A stretch of 64,000 bases of DNA from NCBI GenBank assembly GCA_022984795.1, contig JALIHJ010000032.1:62001-126000 (forward strand), given 5' to 3'. The notes below the pieces were generated by a model that had not been told where the DNA came from, did no database searches, and worked only from the letters and a program-made list of their open reading frames with translations. This DNA is from Fabrea salina. Taxonomy: Eukaryota > Ciliophora > Heterotrichea > Heterotrichida > Fabreidae. Of this stretch, positions 34,501 through 43,237 are shown one piece after another; position 1 is the first letter of the stretch, and each line of letters begins with the position of its first letter. A program made the translations under genes and the position numbers.

Positions 34501-36766
34501 TGCAGTTTGAAGCAGTCCCTTGACAGTTCCCACAAGAGCTGTGGCATTCAAGGCATTCATTTTCACTTAAAAAGTAGTGACTAGGGCATTCATCTACACA
34601 AGTTGAGTTTAGTTTGAAAGGGTAGTTTCCTCCACACGAAGTGCAGTTGTCAGTAGTTCCACTGCAGGTCTGGCACTTAGGGTTACACTCGTAACAAACA
34701 CTACTGATTTCCGCCCAGTTAGACCTGCAAGAAGCTTCTAGAGTTACTATCGAGTTAAGTTGGTCCACCAAGTAAGACTCACTCAGTGTATAAACGCTAA
34801 AGGACCCAGATTCCTGAGTAGTAGGGGGGTTCTTTACACTGTGTAGAGTGAACCCTAGCTGTCCAGGCAAAAACCTTTGGGACAAAAACCCTTCTTTGAT
34901 AGTTACTTCTGAAGAAGTACTCATGCACTTAAAGGTGTCCTCAAACCCAATTGGCGAAGTGCAGGCTTGAGTAGTGTCTTCTATTGTGACTTCGGGCGGA
35001 AAGCTGACCTTAACAACTCCTCCTTGTGGAATAGGGTTGGAAGTTTCTATGATAAAGGAGTAAGAAGTCACTTCACCAGCATAAGGCACAAAAGGCTCTA
35101 CAAGCACCTTAGTTAAACTTCCAGGAGCAGAACTCACTGCAGCAGAAGTGTCTTGATCTATAAAGTAAAGGAACTCAGCATCCAGAGAAGTCTGTATAGT
35201 AAAGGGGTCAGTGACTAGGGCAGTAGAAGGATTTATAACATTGTTTACTTTGAACTCAACAACTCCTGAGTAGTTTTCGGGGAACCCGTTTGTAATGAAT
35301 AAGTACTTGTTTTCAGTTACTTCACACTGTGCATTTGGACTGACTCCAGACTCAACGTAGAAGCAGGTTCTTTTTGACCTGTTTTCAAATTCGATTCCCT
35401 GAGGTGCTGTTATCTTTATAGTTCCTCCTGCTGGAATTGAATTTAGAGGCTCGAACTTAAAAGTATAAATAGTTTTTGCATTTACAGTCGCAGACTCAGG
35501 CTTTACGGACACTCCTTGCATGTTTCCAGGAGTAGCTTGTATAGACAAGCCTTCGTTTTGGCAAATAAGAAAGTCACTTGCAGTTTTAATAACAATTTCA
35601 ATGGGTTTTGTAGGCTTTGTAGAAAAGGGGTTCTTAACGTTTCTAACTAAAAACTCAATAGTCTCGGTAGAGTCCAAGTACCCACTAAAACAGTCACTGA
35701 CTAAGAAACTGTTCTCTGAAATACTAAACTGCATGTTGAAGTTAACTCCAAAGTACCCCTCTATCGAAGAAGAAAGACTCTCGCTAACTTCAAAGTCTCT
35801 AGGAAAAGCTATAGTCATTTGGGCGTTTTCTGGAATAGGACTGTTGCAAGTTACTTCAAAAGAAATGTCAGTGACTTGGTTGATTTGGGAGTTTCTATGG
35901 TTGTAGCTTGGAATGTTTACTAAGCTTGGCAGAGTTACCTGCACAGATAGGTCTGGCTTTTCTTCGATCTTGCCAGAGTTGTAAGAAGTGTACAAGCTAA
36001 ACCCAGTAACTGCTTCAGTGTTGGGGGGGTTCTTCAACTGACTCACAGTTAATTTGATATACCCAGGTTCAGAAGACTCCCCCGAAATACTAAGAGTGCT
36101 TTGGCTGCAGGAACACACAGGAGTCTCTGAAAAGTTCACTAAACCTTTGCAGCTGGTGCTTCCAGAACAGAACTCTTCATACTGAGGAGGGTTGAGTCCT
36201 TGGTTCCAGTAAGGCAAGTTCAGAACTATAACCACTCCTCCTGAAACAGTGTAACCTGTAGTTAGTTCTATGGTCCACTCAGATAACTCATTAGAAACTT
36301 GGGAACCTGTGCTTAACCTTGCACTTAGTAGCTGCTTAGGTTCGAATTCTATTGTTTCGCCAGAAGTAAGTTCGTCCAAAATGCTTCCACTTTGAGACAC
36401 TGTAAAGATTCTAAAAGACTCAGAGGTCTTGGCAACTTGAGGATTAGTGATTGAGTACACAGTCCACTGAATAGACTCAGAAGTTGAAGGAAAAGCACCA
36501 GTGATGTACAAAGTGTTTTCTTGAAAAGTGCACTCAACTCCTTCTGGAGAAGCCACTCCACTTATGCTACAGAGAACCGATGAAGGCAAAGATTCAAACA
36601 TTTGGGGAAACTCAACTTTTATTTGGCCTCCTTCAGGGATCTCGTTGATCACTTTAATACTGAAGTCGTAGTTAGCTTGTTCTTTGATTTCGCGTGTAGA
36701 AGCGTATATTGAGTGTGTAGTAATTTGAACTCCTTCAGCACACAGTAAAAGAATAGCCCATATCAT
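31580..36766 (-). CDS. Giant Cys-rich polytopic surface protein with Notch-type repeat
   Basis: 1728 residues from ATG 36766, one base after the previous stop; it begins with a signal peptide (MIWAILLLCAEG). Residues 20-690 are about six beta-sandwich repeats of roughly 110 residues with IPEGGQIKVEFP / IPAGGTIKITAP / IPQGGVVKVSFP signatures. Residues 700-1130 are furin-like Cys repeats of about 45 residues (CSGSSANCTSCFEE type). One LNR/Notch-like module follows (CDFECNNQDCNFDDGMC). About six membrane helices and a 350-residue cytosolic tail with two or three repeats (DFGSAKIDPNDLEAVLVRH, ETAQVDPLNSECIVITH) complete it. A cell-surface adhesion or sensing role is inferred. Ends in TAA. Confidence 0.85.
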   Translation of the reverse strand: MIWAILLLCAEGVQITTHSIYASTREIKEQANYDFSIKVINEIPEGGQIKVEFPQMFESLPSSVLCSISGVASPEGVECTFQENTLYITGAFPSTSESIQWTVYSITNPQVAKTSESFRIFTVSQSGSILDELTSGETIEFEPKQLLSARLSTGSQVSNELSEWTIELTTGYTVSGGVVIVLNLPYWNQGLNPPQYEEFCSGSTSCKGLVNFSETPVCSCSQSTLSISGESSEPGYIKLTVSQLKNPPNTEAVTGFSLYTSYNSGKIEEKPDLSVQVTLPSLVNIPSYNHRNSQINQVTDISFEVTCNSPIPENAQMTIAFPRDFEVSESLSSSIEGYFGVNFNMQFSISENSFLVSDCFSGYLDSTETIEFLVRNVKNPFSTKPTKPIEIVIKTASDFLICQNEGLSIQATPGNMQGVSVKPESATVNAKTIYTFKFEPLNSIPAGGTIKITAPQGIEFENRSKRTCFYVESGVSPNAQCEVTENKYLFITNGFPENYSGVVEFKVNNVINPSTALVTDPFTIQTSLDAEFLYFIDQDTSAAVSSAPGSLTKVLVEPFVPYAGEVTSYSFIIETSNPIPQGGVVKVSFPPEVTIEDTTQACTSPIGFEDTFKCMSTSSEVTIKEGFLSQRFLPGQLGFTLHSVKNPPTTQESGSFSVYTLSESYLVDQLNSIVTLEASCRSNWAEISSVCYECNPKCQTCSGTTDNCTSCGGNYPFKLNSTCVDECPSHYFLSENECLECHSSCGNCQGTASNCTSCFEDKKLYKSTCIDSCTPGSQIELSQECFDCSLDCLTCEVSVSKCTSCKTNRVLYKDECLSSCPKDFTLTIEGVCYDCSNSCVTCAGSIDSCTSCYDGFFLHENKCLNNCPSGYARINKVCQECSSQCKECFGDINYCTKCEQGKFRYKGNCISACPQGETIIYGDECLDCASNCKICEGSPDNCLECQDNKFLYQNQCIETCPPGTFKSGVECRDCDSSCRTCSGSSANCTSCFEEMHLYEGICLETCPPGTISFDTECLGCKEPCLTCYSSTSTCSSCKASFYLFESLCVEECPQGYTPQDFQCVRVEAGSQNCSEGCTLELLNNNVCDFECNNQDCNFDDGMCLESTNPSSQKVNEDKEQLAIEQSPFPLSCVGTFSFCVLSLVKFYKGGSLVGGSVSVMSILETTSRVWVGCLLLGSESESRRLMESEEVSFALYGLLGILLGELLMNVVFLIMYLGVFMRADKVHCEWAKNHKKTMWFTVGLCLVSFKFIRFILCNLLDSCCAKFGKKTGFYKQLVVFCFISLLVVSIPVGALLTCTLFWSSQENLLFAAALDALIVTVFGVVLLVLDMVQMGVVIGKESKELFRGTKVQPEFEATTEMINTEKNEPESETLRETFRETFRGSPSETINFSFSAPQILQTIESQEELDLETAQVDPLNSECIVITHCSGKKVVIKKPFQEDTTNNLNEYYLVEVDPTYAMFKHKQTNQEVLVNRSIKGAKIIDIEDTWRGWKIGREVISEQDFDFGSAKIDPNDLEAVLVRHKDSGYLVKVKQGFQGVPARNPHTNLPSSELVQYSDTSELNIEQGDIHCAYLVLKGEYVKARRSFSGAAVTDVLEGSEETSPKFSVISSPLCMSFKGPEVSFSQDLSYSASETNTPKAFAKVEEFSFEEQVTVQDIEAPSLTLPPIKKPTRKLPGSPKIENLKKRTVRPGTKLEPISNSGSEQSFGKVDIESQNDDFEILRKNHL

Positions 36767-36767
36767 T

Positions 36768-37469
36768 TTAGTTATAATTAGGTTTATCTGTGATTCTAAC
36801 GTCACGGTAAGGCAGAGCGTTTTCGTACTTAAGAATGCTTGCTGCAGTGGAAGGCCTAGGGTCAATGTGTTTTTTGTGTGTTCCAAACACGTCAACGTTT
36901 CTTTCGTGTTCAAATACTTGACTGGCGTTGCGTTTGTTACTGAATAAAAGTTACTAGTTCCTTTGTCTGTTTAAAGTGGGTTGGGGAGAAGAGGTTATGT
37001 AGTTCCTGCAAGTAGCTTGTCTGGCTTGCTGTTGTTTGTAGCCAACTCGTTTGCTGTAGTGGTTAGGGACTTCAAAAGACTCCTCGGTCTGCAAAATAGG
37101 GTTGCGGGTTGGAGTTTGTGGCCTCACTCTTTTACTGAATCTTTCTGGAGAAGGTGGTGCAAATGTGGGCTCGAATACTTTTTTGGAAGGTCTGTACTCT
37201 ACAGGGGTGTCGCGGTTGACGTTGAGACTTCCTTGTAGGAGGCTCGAAAACTCTCCTTTAGCTATTCCTCGAGGTCTGTCTTGGAGTCGTTTGGATTCGT
37301 TAAGGTAGTTTTTTACTAGGACTTTTTGGGGTTTGTAAGGGGTTTGTTGGACGTCTTTTTGGAGAATAGGGTCTCTAGTGTTGACTTTGTGTTTGCCAGG
37401 AGGCCTGTTTAACCGACTGAAGAACTCTTTTTCAGCGGCAAGTTGTGCAACAGGAGGACTGTTCTGCAT
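36768..37469 (-). CDS. Unknown basic protein, one 15-nt intron
   Basis: 228 residues after removal of the intron at 36940-36954. Exon 1 (36955-37469) is Pro/Arg-rich with repeated SKRVRPQTPTRNPI-like motifs and no membrane or coiled-coil segment. Exon 2 adds NKRNASQVFEHERNVDVFG and ends YRDVRITDKPNYN. Short evenly spaced conserved-looking motifs and basic charge are typical of microtubule-associated or inner-lumen proteins of cilia, but this is a guess. The TAA is separated by one base from the ATG of the giant Cys-rich gene. Confidence 0.72.
36940..36954 (-). other. 15-nt intron
   Basis: GTAACTTTTATTCAG on the minus strand, phase 2, branch-type A at position 10. Unspliced, its first bases create a TAG/TAA. 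Spliced, the frame remains open 57 more codons and stops one base before the next gene. Confidence 0.85.
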
Positions 37470-37477
37470 ATTTTATT

Positions 37478-38029
37478 TTAACTGCAGTGGTTTTTATGAG
37501 TGACCCAGTGAGAAGCTTGGCAGGTTTTGGAGCAGTAATTAAACAGTTTGCACCTTGAGCACCTGTAGTAAGCAGGTTTGAAACAAAAGGCACAGAACTT
37601 GGTTTCTGGAGAGTGATTAAAAGGGTTGGGCATCTCTGTTGCAAAAAGAATAACGCTTTTAAGGGGGTTTTGTGGGTCTTCCCAAGAAGGATTTTGGAAC
37701 TCTAAAGAGAGCCCTAGAGGAGTGTAAGTAAGTTCTATTCCGTTAGGGCCGCAGTGTAGTTTCTGGTGGGGTTCTCCTAGTTTTAGAACTATTTGTGAGT
37801 TTGTTTGAGTCCAAGCAAGTCCGTAAGGTAATTGTTGGCAGGGGTTTATTTTTGGGTGGCCAGGTCCGTAGAGTATTATGTAGTCAACTTTGTTGTTTTT
37901 GAGTGCCAATGATATTCCTTTTTGGGAGTCAGTTAAAAACTCAACATCTGAAAAAGCTTTGCTGTGAAAGCTGTCTAAGTCTGCTATGCTTTGTTTGGAA
38001 CAACCAATTAAGTCATATAGATTAATCAT
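37478..38029 (-). CDS. MYND-type zinc finger protein
   Basis: 183 residues. Residues 1-140 are a mixed alpha/beta domain of unknown type (VDYIILYGPGHPKINPC, GIELTYTPLGLSLEF). Residues 147-182 are a MYND finger: CAFC, then YRCSRCKLFNYCSKTCQ, then HWVTHKNHC, with all eight ligands present. MYND fingers mediate protein-protein contacts, often in chromatin or signalling. The gene sits 8 nt from both same-strand neighbours. Ends in TAA. Confidence 0.85.
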   Translation of the reverse strand: MINLYDLIGCSKQSIADLDSFHSKAFSDVEFLTDSQKGISLALKNNKVDYIILYGPGHPKINPCQQLPYGLAWTQTNSQIVLKLGEPHQKLHCGPNGIELTYTPLGLSLEFQNPSWEDPQNPLKSVILFATEMPNPFNHSPETKFCAFCFKPAYYRCSRCKLFNYCSKTCQASHWVTHKNHCS

Positions 38030-38037
38030 TTTTATTA

Positions 38038-41000
38038 CTAAGTGTTTTGAGTTACTGACTTCCTAAACTCGATTCTTTTTTTGAGTGAGTAAGTTTGTTT
38101 GAGTCTGTTGGTATAGAACTTGTCGAACGTTTGATCAGGTAAATTTTTCATAGAGGTTTTAAGGGTTTTAAGGTCCTCAGAAGCACTTTTGAGTCTTTTG
38201 CCTACTAGTTTAAGGCTTTGCTTGACTTCGTTTACTTTTCCTTTCCAGTCAAATTCACTGTTTAGGTGAGTTTCTGCAACCCGGCACTCTTGCAAATAGT
38301 GGACCTTCGAGTCTTTTCTGCGCCAGAACATCAAGGTTTCAGCTTCAATCAGTAAAGTTGCAAGTGCCTTTTGGTCAGCAACTTGTAAGTAATGGGAAAC
38401 TCTGTCGTAGGTGTCTCCAATTATTGCAAGTAGTAAGTTGAGCAGTATAAGCGTATTTATTCCAGAAGCTAGTAAAAAGATTGCGGTTCTAAAAGCATCA
38501 TACTCAGCTGTGTCAAAGGCTCCATAAGCAGTAACGTAAGAGTGAAGCACTGCGTCTGAGAAGTAACTTCCTTGGACTTCTATAAACATCAAAACTGAAA
38601 AAACAAATATCGACAAACCAAGTATCAAAATAAAAGGAATGCTGTCTTTGAACACCTGCACAAGCATCCTTATGAAGTACCGAGTAGGCTTGAGTATCCT
38701 TAAAAAACTAATTGCTCTTGAAAAGATCCCCAGTATAATAACTGGCAGTATATTGTCTTCATAGCTAAGCAAGTAAGCATACAAAAGAATGATCTGGAGT
38801 GTTTCAACTATGTTTCCAAAGTCTACAATGAAGAACTTCCAAGCCCTCCACATCCTTAAGGTTTCTTTAAGTGTAAACACTACGTTCCAAAACAAAACCC
38901 TTTGATAAGTAAAAGAATCCCTTTCTTTACTCAAAGAAAACAACAAAAATATTGACAAGAAGTACAAGTAAATGACTGCTTCTGCAGTAGCAATCCAACG
39001 AGCTTTGCTCCACTTGTAAGCAAGGAACTTTTCAGTAAGTTGGGTTTTGAAGATATCATTGTCTTCAGAAAGCACAAGTGACTCTAAAAAGTTTATACTG
39101 AGGTTTGAACCTAAGTTCAGTGGGAGTCTCATTTTCGACTGGTAAAAACTTATTTCTTCTTCTTCAGCTGAAGAGCGTTTTCCACTTAAAAATTTCTGAG
39201 GACTGACTTGTTGGGTTTTTGACTTCATAAGGATACACCTTTGGTTGTGCTTAAGGACTCCAAACTGGGGAAGGCCTTCTACACAGAAGTAACCTGTTTC
39301 GTAAAGGTTTTCTAAAGACTGCAAACTGGTTAGGTTGATTTGAGTCAGGAGCTGTTCAACATACTGATAGAACTCAGGGTTGGTTTTTAAGATGTACTTG
39401 GAAACACACTTAACTATGACTTCAGTGCACTGTTTGCTTTTGGACTTGACTGATATCCAGAGTGGGTTTTCCTTAACTAGGTTTGGGAAGAACTTAGTTT
39501 CTGACTTAATAGCTTCTTTAAGCAAGTCTGCTTTTTTCAGACGAGCAAACAAGTGCAGCACATTGATTCTATAAGGGTACACCGCAAAATTCTTAAAAGC
39601 TGAATGGAATGTGGTGACTCTTCCTTGTAAGGTCTGCTTTATGTAGCTAAGAAACACTCCTGAGTGCCTATTAGGCAAAATACTTACGGTGTTTTCTACG
39701 TTTAAAGGGTTTTTTAGTTCGAAAAGGAGTCCGTACCTAGTTCCTATAACTAGGGTTAACTTGTCTTGGCTTAATGTTAAGCTGCTCACTGTGTAGCTTG
39801 TTTCTATTCTAGTGAGTAAAATCCTGTCTTGTACTGACCACACACAAACACAAAAGTCTTCTCCTCCTGAAAAACAAAACTTTTCGCTCTGAAGCGCCAC
39901 TGCGTTTACCTTCCTCAAGTGGCCTTTTAGAGTGGTGCTTGTGTTCTGGTGAACTTTCCACACTATAAGGGTTTTGTCTGAGCTGCCAGAAACTGCATAG
40001 TTGCCAAGAACGTCTATGCAGTTTACAGAGTCAGTGTGGCCTTTTAGACTTACACACTCTAAGTTTTCAAGACTCCAGATCTTAACTAGTTGGTCTGTGC
40101 TTCCAGAAATAAAGGCAGTTTCGCTTAGGTTTTTGAGACAAGTTACTTGGCCTTTGTGGGCAGGTACTTCTTTGACCTTTTCTAAGTTTTCTAGCCTCAA
40201 AACAACTAAGGACCCCTCTTTCAAGCCTGCTACTAAATAAGCTCCACAAAAGCACACTGAAAGGACAGCAGAGGGTTTTACTTGCTTGGTTATTTTGTTT
40301 TTATTTCTAATCAAAGACACACTGCCGCTTTCCAAGCCCAAAGCAACTTCCCCAGAAAACTTAGCTCCAGACTTAATCTTATCTTCAAAAAGCCACTCAG
40401 TTGCTTTTTCTTCCAGTTCGAAGTACTTAGACTCACAAAAAGCACTTAAGATTGCACCTTTTTTTTCTAAAACAAACACACGGCTGTTCGAGAATTGCCC
40501 CACGCACTTCAGTAAGTCACTCTGCAGGTCTAAATGTTTAAGAGTGACTTGTCTGTTTGAAGCAAATAAGATGCAGTTGTTTTCTTTTGAATAGCAAAAA
40601 GCCTTCGGATAGGGTTGAGATACTAGCTCCAGGGCCTCCCAAGTTGGGCTTCTGACTCCCCAGATCTTAAGGGTGTCACTGCTTCCAGATACTAAAAACT
40701 CTTTGTCGCTAGTTAACTCCAGAAACTCAATAGCCCCTTCGTGTCCTTGCACTCTCCTTTTTATTGACCCCTCAATTAAGTTCCACACCAAAATAGTTCT
40801 GTCAGCTCCTGCACTTACTAGCTCTTTGGAGCTTACTAGGGCAAGTGCCTTAACAGCTTGTTCGTGTCCTTCTAAGTGCGCAAGTACTTCTTTTTTGTCG
40901 GTGCTCCAGACTCTGATTACTCCGTCAAAGTACCCTCCAAACACTAAGTTTGAATTAACTACTAAGCACTCTACCTGGATTGGGGACTCAGCAAGTATGT

Positions 41001-41466
41001 ACTCTAGGTCCATTGTTGTTATGTTCCAGACACAAATTTGGGAGTCCTTGCTTCCTGAAAATAAAGTGTTTCCTTTGCACTCCAAACAAGTTACTTCTTG
41101 GCTGTGGCCTGCTAACTTGGTCTGGACTTTCAGTGACTTTAGGTTCCACACAACAATTAGTCCATCAGTTGCTCCTCCAAAAAGTAAGCCATTAGAATCA
41201 GAAGCCTCCAACACTTTAAGTTCTGTGTTTTCAGCTAGGAGCTCAAAACTTCTGGAGTTTTCTGACTCAAATTCAGTAACCAAAACTTCACCACTTGCCA
41301 GTCCTGTGTATACTAAGTCGCCGCAAACCCCTAAAGAAGTTACTTCGTAAGGGTACTCTAGCGCACGAGTCCTTAACTCAAGGGACTCTTTAACCGACTC
41401 TAGAAAAAGACCTGTGCCCTGGTTGAAGTACCTAAGTACCTCAGCGGCATAGTCACCAGTATTCAT
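38038..41466 (-). CDS. WD40-repeat protein fused to a TRP-like cation channel
   Basis: 1142 residues. Residues 40-590 hold about 13-14 WD40 repeats, enough for two propellers (LFSGSKDSQICVWNI, FISGSTDQLVKIWSL, AVSGSSDKTLIVWKV). A helical linker to about 830 follows. Then come six membrane segments at about 845-1060, starting VIYLYFLSIFLLFSL, with an S4-like FLRILKPTRYFIRML. A pore-loop region comes before S6, ILLNLLLAIIGDTYDRV, which is typical of TRP channels. The C-terminal 100 residues are coiled and basic. A mechanosensory or calcium channel with a cytosolic propeller platform is inferred. Ends in TAG. Confidence 0.88.
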   Translation of the reverse strand: MNTGDYAAEVLRYFNQGTGLFLESVKESLELRTRALEYPYEVTSLGVCGDLVYTGLASGEVLVTEFESENSRSFELLAENTELKVLEASDSNGLLFGGATDGLIVVWNLKSLKVQTKLAGHSQEVTCLECKGNTLFSGSKDSQICVWNITTMDLEYILAESPIQVECLVVNSNLVFGGYFDGVIRVWSTDKKEVLAHLEGHEQAVKALALVSSKELVSAGADRTILVWNLIEGSIKRRVQGHEGAIEFLELTSDKEFLVSGSSDTLKIWGVRSPTWEALELVSQPYPKAFCYSKENNCILFASNRQVTLKHLDLQSDLLKCVGQFSNSRVFVLEKKGAILSAFCESKYFELEEKATEWLFEDKIKSGAKFSGEVALGLESGSVSLIRNKNKITKQVKPSAVLSVCFCGAYLVAGLKEGSLVVLRLENLEKVKEVPAHKGQVTCLKNLSETAFISGSTDQLVKIWSLENLECVSLKGHTDSVNCIDVLGNYAVSGSSDKTLIVWKVHQNTSTTLKGHLRKVNAVALQSEKFCFSGGEDFCVCVWSVQDRILLTRIETSYTVSSLTLSQDKLTLVIGTRYGLLFELKNPLNVENTVSILPNRHSGVFLSYIKQTLQGRVTTFHSAFKNFAVYPYRINVLHLFARLKKADLLKEAIKSETKFFPNLVKENPLWISVKSKSKQCTEVIVKCVSKYILKTNPEFYQYVEQLLTQINLTSLQSLENLYETGYFCVEGLPQFGVLKHNQRCILMKSKTQQVSPQKFLSGKRSSAEEEEISFYQSKMRLPLNLGSNLSINFLESLVLSEDNDIFKTQLTEKFLAYKWSKARWIATAEAVIYLYFLSIFLLFSLSKERDSFTYQRVLFWNVVFTLKETLRMWRAWKFFIVDFGNIVETLQIILLYAYLLSYEDNILPVIILGIFSRAISFLRILKPTRYFIRMLVQVFKDSIPFILILGLSIFVFSVLMFIEVQGSYFSDAVLHSYVTAYGAFDTAEYDAFRTAIFLLASGINTLILLNLLLAIIGDTYDRVSHYLQVADQKALATLLIEAETLMFWRRKDSKVHYLQECRVAETHLNSEFDWKGKVNEVKQSLKLVGKRLKSASEDLKTLKTSMKNLPDQTFDKFYTNRLKQTYSLKKRIEFRKSVTQNT

Positions 41467-41476
41467 TATCTAATAG

Positions 41477-42715
41477 TTAAACTAAGAGTTTTCTGTAGTG
41501 CTCCAAGTATGTAAATAAGATCTTTCTTTCGGTTCTTTCGAGTTTCTTGCCTAGTTCGCTTTGGCCCTCCATTTCTTCGGGTTGGCACCTGATATGGAAG
41601 TCAACTAGTTTTAGAATAAGGGTTTTCATCCTTCTTTCGTTCTTAACAGCTACTTCTCTAGTAAAGTCTACTTCAAAAGCCTGGTCTACACTTGTTTTGC
41701 CTAGTTCTTTTAAGTCGTCCATTTGCAGAAAGAATATTCTGTAAGCTACTTCTAAGTCACTTGCAGGGGGATCCTTAGGAAGTACTGCCCTCTGCAGGTC
41801 ACTGCAGTTCCACTTCTTGAAGAGTTCTTTTTTAAGCGAGTTGTAGGAGTAGTTATTGGGGTTCTCTAGTTCAGTAATAGGTTCTTTTTGGTGGAGTTTG
41901 GCGAAGCTAATACACTTATTCCACTCTTCAAAGCTTTCAGGAAAAGCGTAAAAGCGGTCGTAAGGGTTGTTTTCAGGCACAAAGCCGTAGCGCATTGCAA
42001 ACTGGTAGTTGTCTAGTTTGCCGTAGTCTCTGAAGAGTTCTTGGTCTTCAGGGATTTCTTGGGTGCTTTTAAGTACGAAAGTGTCTTTTTCCTGAAGTAT
42101 TTCACAGTTAGGTTCAAAGCTGTGGCTAACTGAGTCCATAAAAGGAACTATGTAAAGGCCTTCACTTAGTTCCAAACTTCTGTTGAACACCATTGTGTGG
42201 GTCCAGTAGAACTCTTCGAAGCTCATACTTGCTAAAGCCTTTTTCTCTAAGTCATAGATTTTTTCGTAGCAGTCCTTGATAGCATTTATTTCTCGAGCAA
42301 GTAAGTTCTGCATGTAGACTGAGAACGAGCACCCTGGCTTGTTCCAGTAAAATGGAAAAGGAAGGTTGGAAGTTGGAAGGGATTCACAGTAGTCATTCAA
42401 ACGTGACCCTTTATTTCTGAGAATCGAAGATATCTGGAAAGCCAACTTAAGCCTTTCTAGCATGTTTGGACTTTCAGGGTGCAGAGTAGCTGCGTATTCT
42501 AAAACATCTTTGGCAAAGTGAGCTTTGAGTTCGTCAGAATGCAAAAGTTTGTTTCCTGGAATGCAGTCTTCAGTGCTTGCAATTATTTGGTTTTTAGGAA
42601 TTTTTGTGTCAGCTACTAAGCCTCTGGTGTACTTAAGAGGGAAGTTGAGTTTGAGTTTCAGGGGACTCCAGGCTTTTTGCAGAACTTCAGGGGCTGACTT
42701 TAGCAATAGTTCCAT
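41477..42715 (-). CDS. SET-domain protein methyltransferase (SETD3/RLSMT class)
   Basis: 412 residues. The split SET domain covers about 25-275: TRGLVADTKIPKNQII at its start, PFMDSVSHSFEPN in place of the usual D-x-x-NH-x-x-x-PN, and LFRDYGKLDNYQFAMRYGFV with NPYD. The substrate-binding LSMT helical domain follows at 280-410. These enzymes methylate Lys or His on non-histone proteins such as actin. The change of the conserved Asn-His to Ser-His could affect SAM binding. The ATG touches the stop of the upstream SNARE-like gene with no spacer. Ends in TAA. Confidence 0.85.
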   Translation of the reverse strand: MELLLKSAPEVLQKAWSPLKLKLNFPLKYTRGLVADTKIPKNQIIASTEDCIPGNKLLHSDELKAHFAKDVLEYAATLHPESPNMLERLKLAFQISSILRNKGSRLNDYCESLPTSNLPFPFYWNKPGCSFSVYMQNLLAREINAIKDCYEKIYDLEKKALASMSFEEFYWTHTMVFNRSLELSEGLYIVPFMDSVSHSFEPNCEILQEKDTFVLKSTQEIPEDQELFRDYGKLDNYQFAMRYGFVPENNPYDRFYAFPESFEEWNKCISFAKLHQKEPITELENPNNYSYNSLKKELFKKWNCSDLQRAVLPKDPPASDLEVAYRIFFLQMDDLKELGKTSVDQAFEVDFTREVAVKNERRMKTLILKLVDFHIRCQPEEMEGQSELGKKLERTERKILFTYLEHYRKLLV

Positions 42716-43231
42716 TTACAAAAGTAATATTAGCAGTATCATAACTATTACCAAGATGATTATTGTAACTACTAAGCACTTGTCAGAGGAGGCTTCAACT
42801 AACTGCATGAGTTTAGAGTCTGAAGTTTTAGTTAACTCAAGGTTGGACTGAGTTTTGTTTTCGAGGTAGTTCAGTCTTCTGTTTTGGGACTTAAGTTCAA
42901 GGTGCATTGAACCTGAGAGTTCTTTTAAGTAAGAAGCATTTCTAAGCAGAAGGTCTTCGTTTGACAGTAGGTTTGAAGGCTGGATCTTTTCTAACGACAG
43001 CCTGTCCTGGACAAACCTTATGTCGCTTTCGAACTCAAATATTTGTTTGTGTCTGTTGTGGAGTTCCCTAGTGGCGATTTTTCTGTCTTGGCACAGTTTG
43101 CGAAGCTCGCTTACTTGGCTCGTGAAGTTGTTTAGGAGTTCTAGAGAAGCTTGAGGGTCTTTTTGGCTTATTGATTTTTGGAGTTCATTTCGAGTTGCAG
43201 CTGCTTTCTGGGCTTGTTGGGTGTAATCCAT
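42716..43231 (-). CDS. Tail-anchored SNARE-like protein
   Basis: 171 residues. A helical N-terminal region (1-80) is followed by a coiled-coil stretch at about 85-145, with a central Gln in ELKSQNRRLNYLENK that could be the zero-layer residue of a Q-SNARE. The protein ends in a single C-terminal anchor (LVVTIIILVIVMILLILLL) with no lumenal tail. Q-SNAREs drive membrane fusion. Subfamily (Qb or Qc) is uncertain. Its start codon lies only 6 nt from the start of the divergent dehydrogenase gene. Ends in TAA. Confidence 0.75.
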   Translation of the reverse strand: MDYTQQAQKAAATRNELQKSISQKDPQASLELLNNFTSQVSELRKLCQDRKIATRELHNRHKQIFEFESDIRFVQDRLSLEKIQPSNLLSNEDLLLRNASYLKELSGSMHLELKSQNRRLNYLENKTQSNLELTKTSDSKLMQLVEASSDKCLVVTIIILVIVMILLILLL

Positions 43232-43237
43232 AAAAAT

